A DNA stretch of 45,445 nt, from NCBI RefSeq assembly GCF_002368075.1, contig NZ_AP018314.1, positions 4,651,871 through 4,697,315 on the forward strand. Reading direction: 5' to 3'. Of the stretch, positions 33,527 through 41,191 are shown piece after piece (positions within the stretch are counted from its first letter, which is position 1; each line of letters begins with the position of its first letter). The position numbers were made by a program, and so were the translations under genes. Origin of the DNA: Sphaerospermopsis kisseleviana NIES-73 (GTDB taxonomy: Bacteria > Cyanobacteriota > Cyanobacteriia > Cyanobacteriales > Nostocaceae). The notes below the pieces were generated by a model. That model searched no databases. It was not told where the DNA came from and saw only the letters and a program-made list of their open reading frames with translations.

Positions 33527-34827
33527 GGTTAGTAGCTAGTTACTGTTTTCTTAACCAAGAATAACAAATACTCACATTTGCTGAAAATTTCCTGTCATCT
33601 TTTGGCTTTGTGACAGAATTACAGTAAAATCACTGTATGCTACTAGGATTCAAAACCCAACTCAAAGTTAACAAGCAACAACGACTACTACTGGCGCAAC
33701 ACGCAGGAGTAGCTAGACACGCTTGGAATCAAGGTTTAGCACTGTGTCAACAGGTATTATTACATAACAAACTGCAACCAGAAGAAAAAATCAAATTTCC
33801 CACAGCCATAGATTTACGCAAATGGTTAGTAGCAGCCATTAAATCTACCCATCCTTGGTATTATGAAGTGTCTAAATGCGCCCCTCAATACGCATTAAGA
33901 TATTTGTCAGATGCTTTTAAATCTTTCTTCAAAAAAAGTAAAGGGTTTCCTAAGTTTAAGAAAAAGGGTAAACATGATTCTTTTAACTTAGATGGTGTCA
34001 TAAAAATTGACTACAGAAAGGTAAAAGTACCCGTAATTGGTTGGATAAAAACTTATGAAATTCTTCCGACTGGATATAAACCGAAATCTGTCACCATCAG
34101 TAAACAGGCTGATAAATGGTTTATCTCTTGGAAACTGGAGGTGAGAACGACTCGAACCCAGAAAAATCAAGAGTTTGTAGGAGTTGATTTAGGAATAAAT
34201 CATCTAGCAATATTATCAACAGGAGAAATATTTGATGGCGTAAAAAGCTATAAAAAGTATGAGAAAAAGTTAGCAAGAATGCAATATTTGAACCGGCATA
34301 AACAAAGAGGTTCAAATAATTATAGAAAAGCCCAAATCAAAATAGCGAGATTACACCAAAAAATAGCCAATATCAGAAAAGATACATTACACAAAATTAC
34401 TACCTATATTAGCAAAAACCACGCGGTGATAGGGATAGAAGATTTGAATGTATCTGGGATGTTAGCAAATGGGAAATTATCAAAAGCTATAGCCGATATG
34501 GGCTTTTATGAATTTAGAAGGCAGCTAGAATACAAAACACAACTGTATGGTAGTAAGTTAGTAATTGTGGATAGATATTATCCCAGTAGCAAAACTTGCT
34601 CAAGTTGTGGAGAAAAGAAATCATCACTCTCATTATCTCAAAGAGTGTTTAAATGTGATAACTGTGGCTTTGAGATTGACAGAGATTTAAACGCTGCGAT
34701 TAATTTAAAACAAGAAGCGGTCAGATTGATCGTGTTAGCCTGTGGACTAGATAGTGCCGACACTGCTAGGGTGAAACAGGAAGAAAAAGCCAACTTTTGT
34801 TAGCATTAGTTAGCTTTTTTGTATCGG
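33527..34827 (+). mobile_element. Lone tnpB element (IS200/IS605-type, no tnpA)
   Basis: The right end is fixed by comparison with the short copy at 35232-35366: identity stops after GTATCGG (34821-34827). The left end is tentative. GGTTAGTAGCTAGTT (33527-33541) also precedes the short copy and may be the flank or tip of the left end. A 6-bp hairpin, CTGTCA (33592-33597) with TGACAG (33611-33616), lies upstream of tnpB. No transposase tnpA gene is present, so mobility would need one in trans. Confidence 0.6.
33637..34803 (+). CDS. tnpB: TnpB, RNA-guided nuclease of an IS200/IS605-type element
   Basis: The 388-aa protein appears intact. The split RuvC catalytic acids are Asp184 in VGVDLGINHLA, Glu268 in IGIEDLNVSGM and Asp350 in IDRDLNAAINL. 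The zinc ribbon has C321-X2-C324 and C340-X2-C343 (CSSCGEKK ... KCDNCG). The N-terminal helix-turn-helix-like part (VNKQQRLLLAQHAGVARHAWN) is standard. TnpB proteins cut DNA guided by an omegaRNA transcribed from the gene's 3' end and right end. Homing or retention of the element is the family role. No inactivating change is seen. Confidence 0.93.
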   Translation: MLLGFKTQLKVNKQQRLLLAQHAGVARHAWNQGLALCQQVLLHNKLQPEEKIKFPTAIDLRKWLVAAIKSTHPWYYEVSKCAPQYALRYLSDAFKSFFKKSKGFPKFKKKGKHDSFNLDGVIKIDYRKVKVPVIGWIKTYEILPTGYKPKSVTISKQADKWFISWKLEVRTTRTQKNQEFVGVDLGINHLAILSTGEIFDGVKSYKKYEKKLARMQYLNRHKQRGSNNYRKAQIKIARLHQKIANIRKDTLHKITTYISKNHAVIGIEDLNVSGMLANGKLSKAIADMGFYEFRRQLEYKTQLYGSKLVIVDRYYPSSKTCSSCGEKKSSLSLSQRVFKCDNCGFEIDRDLNAAINLKQEAVRLIVLACGLDSADTARVKQEEKANFC

Positions 34828-34847
34828 CAGAACACGCTAAATCATCT
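34693..34847 (+). ncRNA. Candidate omegaRNA (reRNA) at the tnpB 3' end
   Basis: In characterised TnpB systems the guide RNA scaffold overlaps the 3' end of tnpB and the right end, and the guide is the flank just beyond it. Here the scaffold would be inside 34693-34827 and the guide would start at 34828 (CAGAACACGCTAAATCATCT). The same 135-bp segment is preserved without the gene at 35232-35366, consistent with an RNA role. Start and structure are not determined. Confidence 0.45.
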
Positions 34848-34878
34848 AAGCTAGATATAAATAACAAAAAATAAAAAT

Positions 34879-35199
34879 ATGCTAGATTTTCTTAACCCCC
34901 TTTTAGGTCGTCACCCAGAACGCATTAAAGCCAAAGTAGAAATATATACATGGCAAACCTGCCCATATTGTATACGTGCTAAAATGCTGTTATCTTGGAA
35001 AGGTGTAAAATTTACCGAATACAAAATAGACGGTAACGAAGAAGCGAGATCAAAAATGGCAGAACGCGCCAACGGTCGCCGTAGCGTACCCCAAATATTT
35101 ATTAATAGTCAACACATTGGCGGTTGTGATGATCTGTATGAGTTGGATACAAAAGGTCAACTTGATCCGTTGTTAGCTCAGGAAACAGGGAACTCTTAA
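34879..35199 (+). CDS. grxC: Glutaredoxin 3 (dithiol)
   Basis: The 106-aa glutathione-dependent thiol-disulfide reductase has active site CPYC (Cys28, Cys31). SVPQIFINSQHIGGCDDLYEL supplies the cis-Pro and glutathione-binding loop. An N-terminal extension of about 18 residues (MLDFLNPLLGRHPERIKA) precedes the first strand and is common in cyanobacterial copies. It lies between the tnpB element and its short copy. Confidence 0.95.
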   Translation: MLDFLNPLLGRHPERIKAKVEIYTWQTCPYCIRAKMLLSWKGVKFTEYKIDGNEEARSKMAERANGRRSVPQIFINSQHIGGCDDLYELDTKGQLDPLLAQETGNS

Positions 35200-35216
35200 T
35201 AGGGAACAGAGAATAG

Positions 35217-35366
35217 GGTTAGTAGCTAGTTGCTGCGATTAATTTAAAACAAGAAGCGGTCAGATGGATCGTGTTAGCCTGTGGACTAGATAGTGCCGAC
35301 ACTGCTAGGGTGAAACAGGAAGAAAAAGCCAACTTTTGTTAGTATTAGTTAGCTTTTTTGTATCGG
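35217..35366 (+). mobile_element. Internally deleted copy of the tnpB element (right end only)
   Basis: Positions 35232-35366 match 34693-34827 at 133 of 135 bases (one T/G and one C/T difference) and have exactly the same length. They cover the last 37 codons of tnpB plus the right end. The 15 bp directly before (GGTTAGTAGCTAGTT, 35217-35231) equal 33527-33541, in front of the full element. This is the form expected of a deletion derivative joining the left flank to the right end. Confidence 0.8.
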
Positions 35367-35384
35367 AATAGCAGTTATTTACTG

Positions 35385-35891
35385 ATGACCAATCACCAAT
35401 CCCCAATCACCAATCCCCAATCACCAATCCTCAATCACCAACAATGGATGCATCAGGCTTTAGAATTAGCACAGGTAGCAGGTGAAGCGGGGGAAGTTCC
35501 TGTAGGTGCAGTCATTGTTGATGCAGCAGGTAATTTAATAGCTACAGGTGAAAATAGAAAAGAAAGAGACAAAGACCCTACTGCCCATGCGGAAGTGATC
35601 GCTATTCGTTCAGCCGCAAAAACCTTACAAAGTTGGCGTTTAGATCAATGTACCCTTTACGTCACATTAGAACCATGTCCAATGTGTGCAGGTGCTATCG
35701 TCCATGCACGTTTGGCGACGATTGTCTATGGTGTGGACGATACTAAAACTGGTTCAATACGTACTGTTATTAACATACCCTCAAGCCCCGCATCCAATCA
35801 CCGTTTACAAGTAGTAGGAGGTATTCTAGAATCAGCTTGTCGTCAACAATTACAGTCCTGGTTTGCAGCAAAAAGACATAAGCATAAATAA
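35385..35891 (+). CDS. tadA: tRNA-specific adenosine deaminase TadA
   Basis: The enzyme converts A34 to inosine in the tRNA-Arg(ACG) anticodon. The zinc deaminase motifs are present: HAE (H68, E70) in DPTAHAEVIAI and PCPMC (97-101). GEVPVGAVIVD and ARLATIVYGVDD are typical. From ATG 35385 the protein is 168 aa, but the first ~19 residues (MTNHQSPITNPQSPILNHQ) are encoded by an STRR array and are not conserved family sequence. A more normal start could be ATG 35448. An upstream TTG at 35358 lies in the mobile-element remnant and is not used here. Confidence 0.92.
   Translation: MTNHQSPITNPQSPILNHQQWMHQALELAQVAGEAGEVPVGAVIVDAAGNLIATGENRKERDKDPTAHAEVIAIRSAAKTLQSWRLDQCTLYVTLEPCPMCAGAIVHARLATIVYGVDDTKTGSIRTVINIPSSPASNHRLQVVGGILESACRQQLQSWFAAKRHKHK
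35388..35443. repeat. STRR: CCAATCA/CCCCAAT heptamers inside the tadA 5' end
   Basis: About eight units run in frame with tadA and encode its unusual N-terminus. They begin 21 bp after the end of the tnpB-derived remnant. Confidence 0.85.
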
Positions 35892-36002
35892 CAGACAGAG
35901 GTTAAACTGTCCAGATAGGAAAACAAAAATTACTCAAGAAAATTTACGGTGGACATAATCAAGTTTGCGTCACATTTTACCAGCTAAATTTCAGCCACCG
36001 TT

Positions 36003-36776
36003 ATGAAGGAATTTTACTCTGCGTCTACCAAGTCCCCCTCTCAACTAACAAATATCTCTAAAACTTCTAAGGTGGTTTTTAGTAGATCACAGGTTTCCCC
36101 TTGGTTAACTTCTTTAGCCTATAGTTTGGGGCATAATGTGGTGATACCTATGTATTTTGCTAAAATTGACATCCTGGGGCAAGAAAATATCCCCAAAACT
36201 GGACCAGTGATTCTTGCACCTACTCACCGTTCCCGTTGGGATTCCTTGCTGTTACCCTATGCTACAGGTCGTTATGTTAGTGGTCGAGATCTGCGATTTA
36301 TGGTGACAAGCAGTGAGTGTCAAGGAATACAAGGTTGGTTGGTAAAACGCATGGGAGGTTTTCCTGTAGATACTCAAAAACCTGCGATCGCCGCCTTGCG
36401 TCATACAGTAGAGTTAATTTCACAGGGAGAAATGTTGGTGATTTATCCCGAAGGTGATATTTTTCGAGATAGCAAAGTTCACCCTTTAAAATCAGGTGTT
36501 GCGCGTTTAGCTTTAAGTGCAGAACATCTGCATCTAGGGTTAGACATCAAAATTATTCCTGTAGCTATTAACTATAGTCAACCCTATCCCAATTGGGGAA
36601 CAGATGTAAGTATTCAAATTGCTGAACCTATAAAAGTACAAGATTATATTCCTGGATTTTTAAAACAAAATGCTAAAAAATTGATCGCAGATTTAACAAA
36701 TAGATTACAACAATTAAGCCATCAACAATCAAAAATTATATCACATCCAGCAGATTCCCTTCACGAAGTGTGGTGA
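36003..36776 (+). CDS. plsC: 1-acyl-sn-glycerol-3-phosphate acyltransferase family protein
   Basis: The 257-aa PlsC-type acyltransferase should transfer an acyl chain to lysophosphatidic acid at the membrane. The catalytic HX4D is H75-RSRW-D80 in LAPTHRSRWDSLLLP. The second block is VIYPEGDIFRD (the family's FPEGT/S place, with Asp after Gly). VIPVAINYS matches block IV. About 45 extra N-terminal residues precede the core. The variant EGD instead of EGT leaves the exact acceptor open, so plsC is the family name rather than a proven activity. Confidence 0.82.
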   Translation: MKEFYSASTKSPSQLTNISKTSKVVFSRSQVSPWLTSLAYSLGHNVVIPMYFAKIDILGQENIPKTGPVILAPTHRSRWDSLLLPYATGRYVSGRDLRFMVTSSECQGIQGWLVKRMGGFPVDTQKPAIAALRHTVELISQGEMLVIYPEGDIFRDSKVHPLKSGVARLALSAEHLHLGLDIKIIPVAINYSQPYPNWGTDVSIQIAEPIKVQDYIPGFLKQNAKKLIADLTNRLQQLSHQQSKIISHPADSLHEVW

Positions 36777-36910
36777 AACCATAGAGATGAGCAAGTCCTA
36801 AGTTGACAATTTCATAGACAAAACTATACTTATATTGACAAAAATCAATATATTTTTAGGAAAAAATCAACTACTTGATATATAATACGGTGATATCAAG
36901 TATTGAATTG
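36777..36910. repeat. AT-rich gap with a perfect 10-bp hairpin
   Basis: TACTTGATAT (36872-36881) pairs with ATATCAAGTA (36893-36902) over an 11-nt loop. It may be a plsC terminator without a T tract or the left edge of the element relic that follows. No gene is seen. Confidence 0.5.
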
Positions 36911-37075
36911 AGACTATTGCCGACGCGAAAACCAAGCAATGATGGTGGTAGTCTTTTTCAGAAACTTAATTGGAACACAATCGCGTCTGGCTAAGGCGTG
37001 AAAGTCTACTGAGGGATAACTGCTCCCATGCTCCCGTTGAAGTAGAAAGTAAAGTCTAGTTTTGTCTAGGTTTTA
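36911..37075 (+). mobile_element. Relic of a second tnpB-type element: 3' coding end plus right end
   Basis: One frame ending at TAA 36992-36994 reads RKPSNDGGSLFQKLNWNTIA, which I recall as the C-terminal tail of other cyanobacterial TnpB proteins. It is followed by GAGGGATAACTGCTCCC, CCCGTTGAAGTAGAAAG and the small hairpin AGTCTAG-TTTTGT-CTAGGTT, typical of the right ends of such elements. The rest of the gene is absent. It is not related to the tnpB at 33637. Confidence 0.55.
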
Positions 37076-37091
37076 TATAGCAGATACACAT

Positions 37092-37311
37092 TTAGGGTTT
37101 GCTGAATAAACTCAAAACCTGGATGGATAAAGAGTTTGAGGGTGATAACAAAGAAAATAGGTGCAAGGTTTTGGAAGCTATGAGTAGGAAAACCTTGCAC
37201 TTTGTTGGTTTTTACCTCGTTTGAAAATACAAAAAACTCCTTGATATCCTCAAACTCCTGACTCCTGGAAATTTTTAATTTTCACGGAAAGACTTTTTCA
37301 GCCAACCCTAA
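37092..37311. mobile_element. MITE-like element with terminal inverted repeats
   Basis: The left end TTAGGGTTTGCTGAATAA (37092-37109) and the complement of the right end, TTAGGGTTGGCTGAAAAA (37294-37311), match at 16 of 18 positions. Inside is a perfect 12-bp hairpin, GTGCAAGGTTTT (37161-37172) with AAAACCTTGCAC (37189-37200), and no gene. The right end touches the stop codon of the proline catabolic gene. It is probably a non-autonomous derivative of an IS with this terminal repeat. Confidence 0.65.
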
Positions 37312-40296
37312 TTATTCATTACCTGCAATTGGGGCAAAACCCTGACGTTGAATGTTCTCTGTAATACTCCTTGGTTCTAGAAACTGCAATAAATAATCTG
37401 GACCACCTGCTTTTGAACCTACACCAGAAAGTTTAAAACCGCCAAAAGGTTGACGCGCGACAATTGCCCCGGTAATATTGCGGTTAATATACAAATTACC
37501 AACTTCAAATTCTGCTTGTGCTTGTTCAATGTGGGAAGGTGTACGAGAATAAATACCACCTGTTAAAGCGTAGTTTGTAGAATTGGCAATTTCCAAAGCT
37601 TGCGTAAAATCCTTAGCACGAATCACCGATAAAACAGGACCAAAAATTTCCTGCTGTGCAATAACCCCATCTGGGGAAACTTGAGAAAAAATCACAGGTC
37701 CGATAAAATAACCTTGATTGGGTGCAGATAACTCCAAAGCTAAAATAGCTTCTTTTTTTCCAATCTCAATATATTCTAAAATGCGATCGCGTGCATTTCC
37801 ATCAATCACCGGACCAACTTGGGTACTGGGTAACTCCGCTTCCCCAATATTTAAAGACTTCGTAGCTTCCACCAACCTTTCTACAAAAGCATCATAGATA
37901 GGTTGTAAAACAATAACCCGTGAACAAGCAGAACACTTTTGACCACTATACCCAAAAGCAGACTGGACAACCCCGACAACAGCCTGGTCTAAATCAGCAC
38001 TTTCATCAACAATAATCGCGTTTTTCCCTCCCATCTCCGCAATTACCTTTTTCAGATTCTTTTGACCAGGTTTTAAAATTGCTGCTTCTGCGTAAATTCG
38101 ACATCCCACTTCTTGAGAACCAGTAAAAGCAATTACATGAGTATCAGGATGGTTCACTAAATAAGCACCAACTTGAGAACCCTTACCAGGAACGTATTGA
38201 AAAACACCTTTAGGTATTCCCGCTTCAATCAAAATTTCCGTCAACTTAGAAGTTATCACAGAAGAAGTTTCCGCAGGTTTCAGCAAAGTACAATTCCCCG
38301 AAACCAAAGCAGCAACAGTCATACCGCAAGCAATAGCCAAAGGAAAATTCCAAGGAGAAATTACAACCGCAATTCCTTTAGGCTGGTAAATATAACGATT
38401 AGTTTCACCAGCAACGTCATAGATTACACCTTGATCAAGACGTTCCATCTCATCAGCGTAATAAAGACAAAAGTCGATAGCTTCCGAAACCTCCCCATCA
38501 GCTTCCTTAACAGGTTTACCCACCTCCAAAACTATCCAAGCAGAAAGTTCAGCACGTCTTTCTTCCATCAACTCAGCAGCTTTCCGCAGAATATCAGCAC
38601 GTTGCTTAACCTGTGTCTTCTTCCAACCAGGAAAAGCAGCTTTAGCAGCCTTCATTGCTTCCTCAGCTTGTTCAACGCTGATAAGTCCAACCTTACCAAC
38701 AACCTCACCAAAATTAGAAGGATTCAGAGAATCAACAAACGTTGTCGTATTTACAAACTCACCATTAATCAAAGGTAAATAAGTCCTACCCAACTGCTGA
38801 CGCACATTTTGGAAAGCAACTTGAGAAACCCTTCTTTTCTCCTCCTCAGCATAATCCGTATCCGCAACACCAACAAAACCTTCCTTCTCTTCTTTGCGAC
38901 TTTGCGCCTTTGCGTGAGAAAAATCTATAATTGGAGGAGCTAACAACTCATCAACAGGCTTATTTTCCAGATTTTGACGTAAAAAAGAACTATTTGCCGT
39001 ATTTTCCAACAATCTACGAATTAAATAAGCCATTCCCGGTAATAAGTCACCATAAGGACAATATACCCGAACCCGATAACCCTTATCTACCAAGGCTTTG
39101 GCAATTTTATCACCCATCCCATAAAGAACTTGCATTTCAAAACGACGACGGGGAACATTGAGACTTTCTGCTATGGCGATCGCCCTAGATTGGGATCTAA
39201 CATTATGACTACCTATGGCAGAATAAACATACTCGTGATTTTCTAACAAAAGCTGAGTTATCGCCTCAAAATTGGCATCTGTTGCCACTTTATCATTAAA
39301 AACAGGCTGTTTCCAGTGTTTTTGTTCAGCTTTGATAGTTTCCTGATCCCAATATGCACCTTTAACCAAACGAATAGTAAGAGGATAACCGCGCTGTTTT
39401 AACCATGCAATGACATCTTTTGCATCTTGTTCACTGTCACGCAGATATGCTTGGATAGTGATCCCGATATCTGTACGTTCACGAAACTCCTCTTCCTGTA
39501 AAAGCTTTTTGAGAATCTTCAAAGTAATATCTTTATAGGCGTACTGTTCCATATCAAAATGTACTGCTGCACCCAATTCTTTTGCACGACGTAATAAAAT
39601 CTTAATGCGATCGCTCACCCGTTGTTCACTACCATTAGCATTTAACGGATCAAACTGGGAATAAAACGCAGTTAATTTTACTGAAACCTGCACTTTAGGA
39701 ATCATTTCCCCATCCGCTTCATCAATAGCGGGGATATGCTGCCATTTTTTCGATGCTTCAACCAACTGCTGCATCAATTCCAGGTATTTTTCTAAATAAG
39801 ATTGTGCTTCTATCTCCGTAATTACGGCTTCCCCAAGTAAATCAATAGTGAAAGCCATCTTTTCTTTTCTGAGCTTTTCCACCGTTTTGATTACCTGTTG
39901 GATATTTTCCCCAGATATATATTTATGTGCTAAAGTTTGCACAGCAGTTTCCACGGTTGTAGCCGCTACCTGTCCCGGCATAGAATCAGGGTTAGCAAAA
40001 TTCAGCATACCCTTTAAAGCTGCGGGTAATTCTACCGACTCATCACCCAAATATTCTTGCAAATGGGATGCAATTTCTGATTTACTATGTAAAGCGGGTA
40101 AAGTATCAATAAATCGAAATAACTGGACTCGTAACCCAGGATTACTCATAGCCCAAGCGAGTAACTTATCATCCCAGCGCATCTGATCGCGCAAAGAAGC
40201 CAGAAAAGAACGACTTTCCCCAGTTGCAGCGAGAACCTGTTTAGCAATTTCCTGGGTTTTCGCTTCGTAAGTGTTATTTTGTACTTGTAATACCAT
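37312..40296 (-). CDS. putA: Bifunctional proline dehydrogenase / L-glutamate-gamma-semialdehyde dehydrogenase
   Basis: The 994-aa PutA-like enzyme lacks the DNA-binding domain of enterobacterial PutA. The N-terminal PRODH barrel shows KLTAFYSQFDPLN, HFDMEQYAYKD, LVKGAYWD and CPYGDLLPGMAYLIRRLLEN. The C-terminal aldehyde dehydrogenase shows ISPWNFPLAIACGM, FTGSQEVG, EMGGKNAIIVD and the active-site Cys in YSGQKCSACSR. Together they oxidise proline to glutamate using FAD and NAD. I start at ATG 40296 (MVLQVQNN); a start 31 codons upstream would translate an STRR array. The linker (about 459-471, SHAKAQSRKEEKEG) is encoded by a dispersed repeat. Confidence 0.93.
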   Translation of the reverse strand: MVLQVQNNTYEAKTQEIAKQVLAATGESRSFLASLRDQMRWDDKLLAWAMSNPGLRVQLFRFIDTLPALHSKSEIASHLQEYLGDESVELPAALKGMLNFANPDSMPGQVAATTVETAVQTLAHKYISGENIQQVIKTVEKLRKEKMAFTIDLLGEAVITEIEAQSYLEKYLELMQQLVEASKKWQHIPAIDEADGEMIPKVQVSVKLTAFYSQFDPLNANGSEQRVSDRIKILLRRAKELGAAVHFDMEQYAYKDITLKILKKLLQEEEFRERTDIGITIQAYLRDSEQDAKDVIAWLKQRGYPLTIRLVKGAYWDQETIKAEQKHWKQPVFNDKVATDANFEAITQLLLENHEYVYSAIGSHNVRSQSRAIAIAESLNVPRRRFEMQVLYGMGDKIAKALVDKGYRVRVYCPYGDLLPGMAYLIRRLLENTANSSFLRQNLENKPVDELLAPPIIDFSHAKAQSRKEEKEGFVGVADTDYAEEEKRRVSQVAFQNVRQQLGRTYLPLINGEFVNTTTFVDSLNPSNFGEVVGKVGLISVEQAEEAMKAAKAAFPGWKKTQVKQRADILRKAAELMEERRAELSAWIVLEVGKPVKEADGEVSEAIDFCLYYADEMERLDQGVIYDVAGETNRYIYQPKGIAVVISPWNFPLAIACGMTVAALVSGNCTLLKPAETSSVITSKLTEILIEAGIPKGVFQYVPGKGSQVGAYLVNHPDTHVIAFTGSQEVGCRIYAEAAILKPGQKNLKKVIAEMGGKNAIIVDESADLDQAVVGVVQSAFGYSGQKCSACSRVIVLQPIYDAFVERLVEATKSLNIGEAELPSTQVGPVIDGNARDRILEYIEIGKKEAILALELSAPNQGYFIGPVIFSQVSPDGVIAQQEIFGPVLSVIRAKDFTQALEIANSTNYALTGGIYSRTPSHIEQAQAEFEVGNLYINRNITGAIVARQPFGGFKLSGVGSKAGGPDYLLQFLEPRSITENIQRQGFAPIAGNE

Positions 40297-40309
40297 AAAA
40301 TTTGTTAGT

Positions 40310-40414
40310 AATTGGTAATGGGTAATTGGTAATTGGTAATGGGTAATTGGTAATTGGTAATTGGTAAATTTATTACTGTCACCTGTCACCTGTCACCTGT
40401 CACCTGTCACCTGT
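40310..40414. repeat. STRR arrays GGTAATT and CACCTGT, left arm of an inverted pair
   Basis: About eight GGTAATT/GGTAATG units are followed by AAATTTATTACTGT and about five CACCTGT units. The same arrangement occurs in inverse orientation at 41066-41144. Confidence 0.9.
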
Positions 40415-40517
40415 AAACCGTCTCAAGTAATAGTTTGGAATGTGGTTATATTGAAAGTCTGGAAAAACTTAGCTTTAGGTTACTGGAATAGACGTAAATT
40501 CACTATTACAAAAATTT

Positions 40518-40868
40518 GCCATTCAAAGCGGTGTTACGGAAATTACTTTTGTCTGTTATGACGCTTATCAAGTAACTATGAAGATTTACTCAAGTACCCA
40601 ATTATTTTAGCAGTTGCCAAAGATGATCAACCAATTCCTCGTGAGGAAGGAGGACCGGTTTATTTAGTCTTTCCCTCACAGAAAATGTTGGTTTTCGAGT
40701 GTGGTGGCCGAGTAGTAAAGTTAAATTACAGGTGTCAGACTGCGTGATGTTCTATCTTTAGCTGGTGTTAACTTAAACTCTAATGATTTCGTTATCGTGC
40801 GTGGTAAACCACCAGCTTACCAGAAAAATTCCAATGAAAGGAAAAATAAATTCAGGTTTTATGGATAG
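40518..40868 (+). pseudogene. Broken molybdopterin-dependent oxidoreductase (SUOX-like fold)
   Basis: Three frame-shifted pieces of one family are readable. Piece 1 (40518-40610) reads AIQSGVTEITFVCYDAYQVT and stops at TAG. Piece 2 (from 40601) reads ILAVAKDDQPIPREEGGPVY LVFPS, the conserved segment of molybdopterin-binding oxidoreductases, and stops at TGA 40745-40747. Piece 3 (40731-40868) reads GVRLRDVLSLAGVNL. In intact proteins the G-V-x-L-R-D-V-L part precedes the other two, so the order here is rearranged as well as frame-shifted. It cannot make a working enzyme. Confidence 0.65.
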
Positions 40869-41067
40869 TAAAGAATTAGCACAATATCTAGAAGCTACAG
40901 ATAGTATTTCTAAACCTTGGTTATTAGTACAACTGCGGCTGAAAAAATTACAAGAACGGCGAGATACAATATCACCGGAAGCTTACGAGCAAGAATTAGC
41001 AGATATTCACCAAGATTTAATGAATTTAGGTGAATGGTGGCGAGGTATTGAAGATCAGGTATTTTGA
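40861..41067 (+). CDS. Small conserved hypothetical protein
   Basis: The 68-aa protein begins MDSKELAQYLEATDSISKPW and continues LLVQLRLKKLQERRD, then a helical acidic end (EQELADIHQDLMNLGEWWRGIED). I recall similar small proteins in cyanobacteria but no function. ATG 40861 is chosen because earlier in-frame starts (40783, 40834) run through the remnant of the molybdopterin gene. The first codons overlap the last pseudogene frame by 8 bp. It lies between the arms of an inverted STRR pair. Confidence 0.65.
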   Translation: MDSKELAQYLEATDSISKPWLLVQLRLKKLQERRDTISPEAYEQELADIHQDLMNLGEWWRGIEDQVF

Positions 41068-41144
41068 GGTGATAGGTGACAGGTGACAGTAATAAATTTA
41101 CCAATTACCAATTACCAATTACCAATTACCAATTACCAATTACC
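41066..41144. repeat. STRR arrays, right arm of the inverted pair
   Basis: AGGTGACAGGTGACAGTAAT followed by AAATTTACC and six AATTACC units is the reverse complement of the array at 40310-40414 over at least 55 bp with one mismatch by eye. Confidence 0.9.
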
Positions 41145-41191
41145 CTATAATAAACGGGGTTGAAAAAAGAATGATCACGGTGTAAACAGTC

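Noticed and set aside
38173-38778. 201-codon plus-strand frame opposite the PutA-like gene, and other long antisense frames (for example 33083-33313, 18781-19005, 2544-2933)
   Set aside because: Each lies opposite a well-supported gene and shows no family match or start signal; they are shadows of the real frame.
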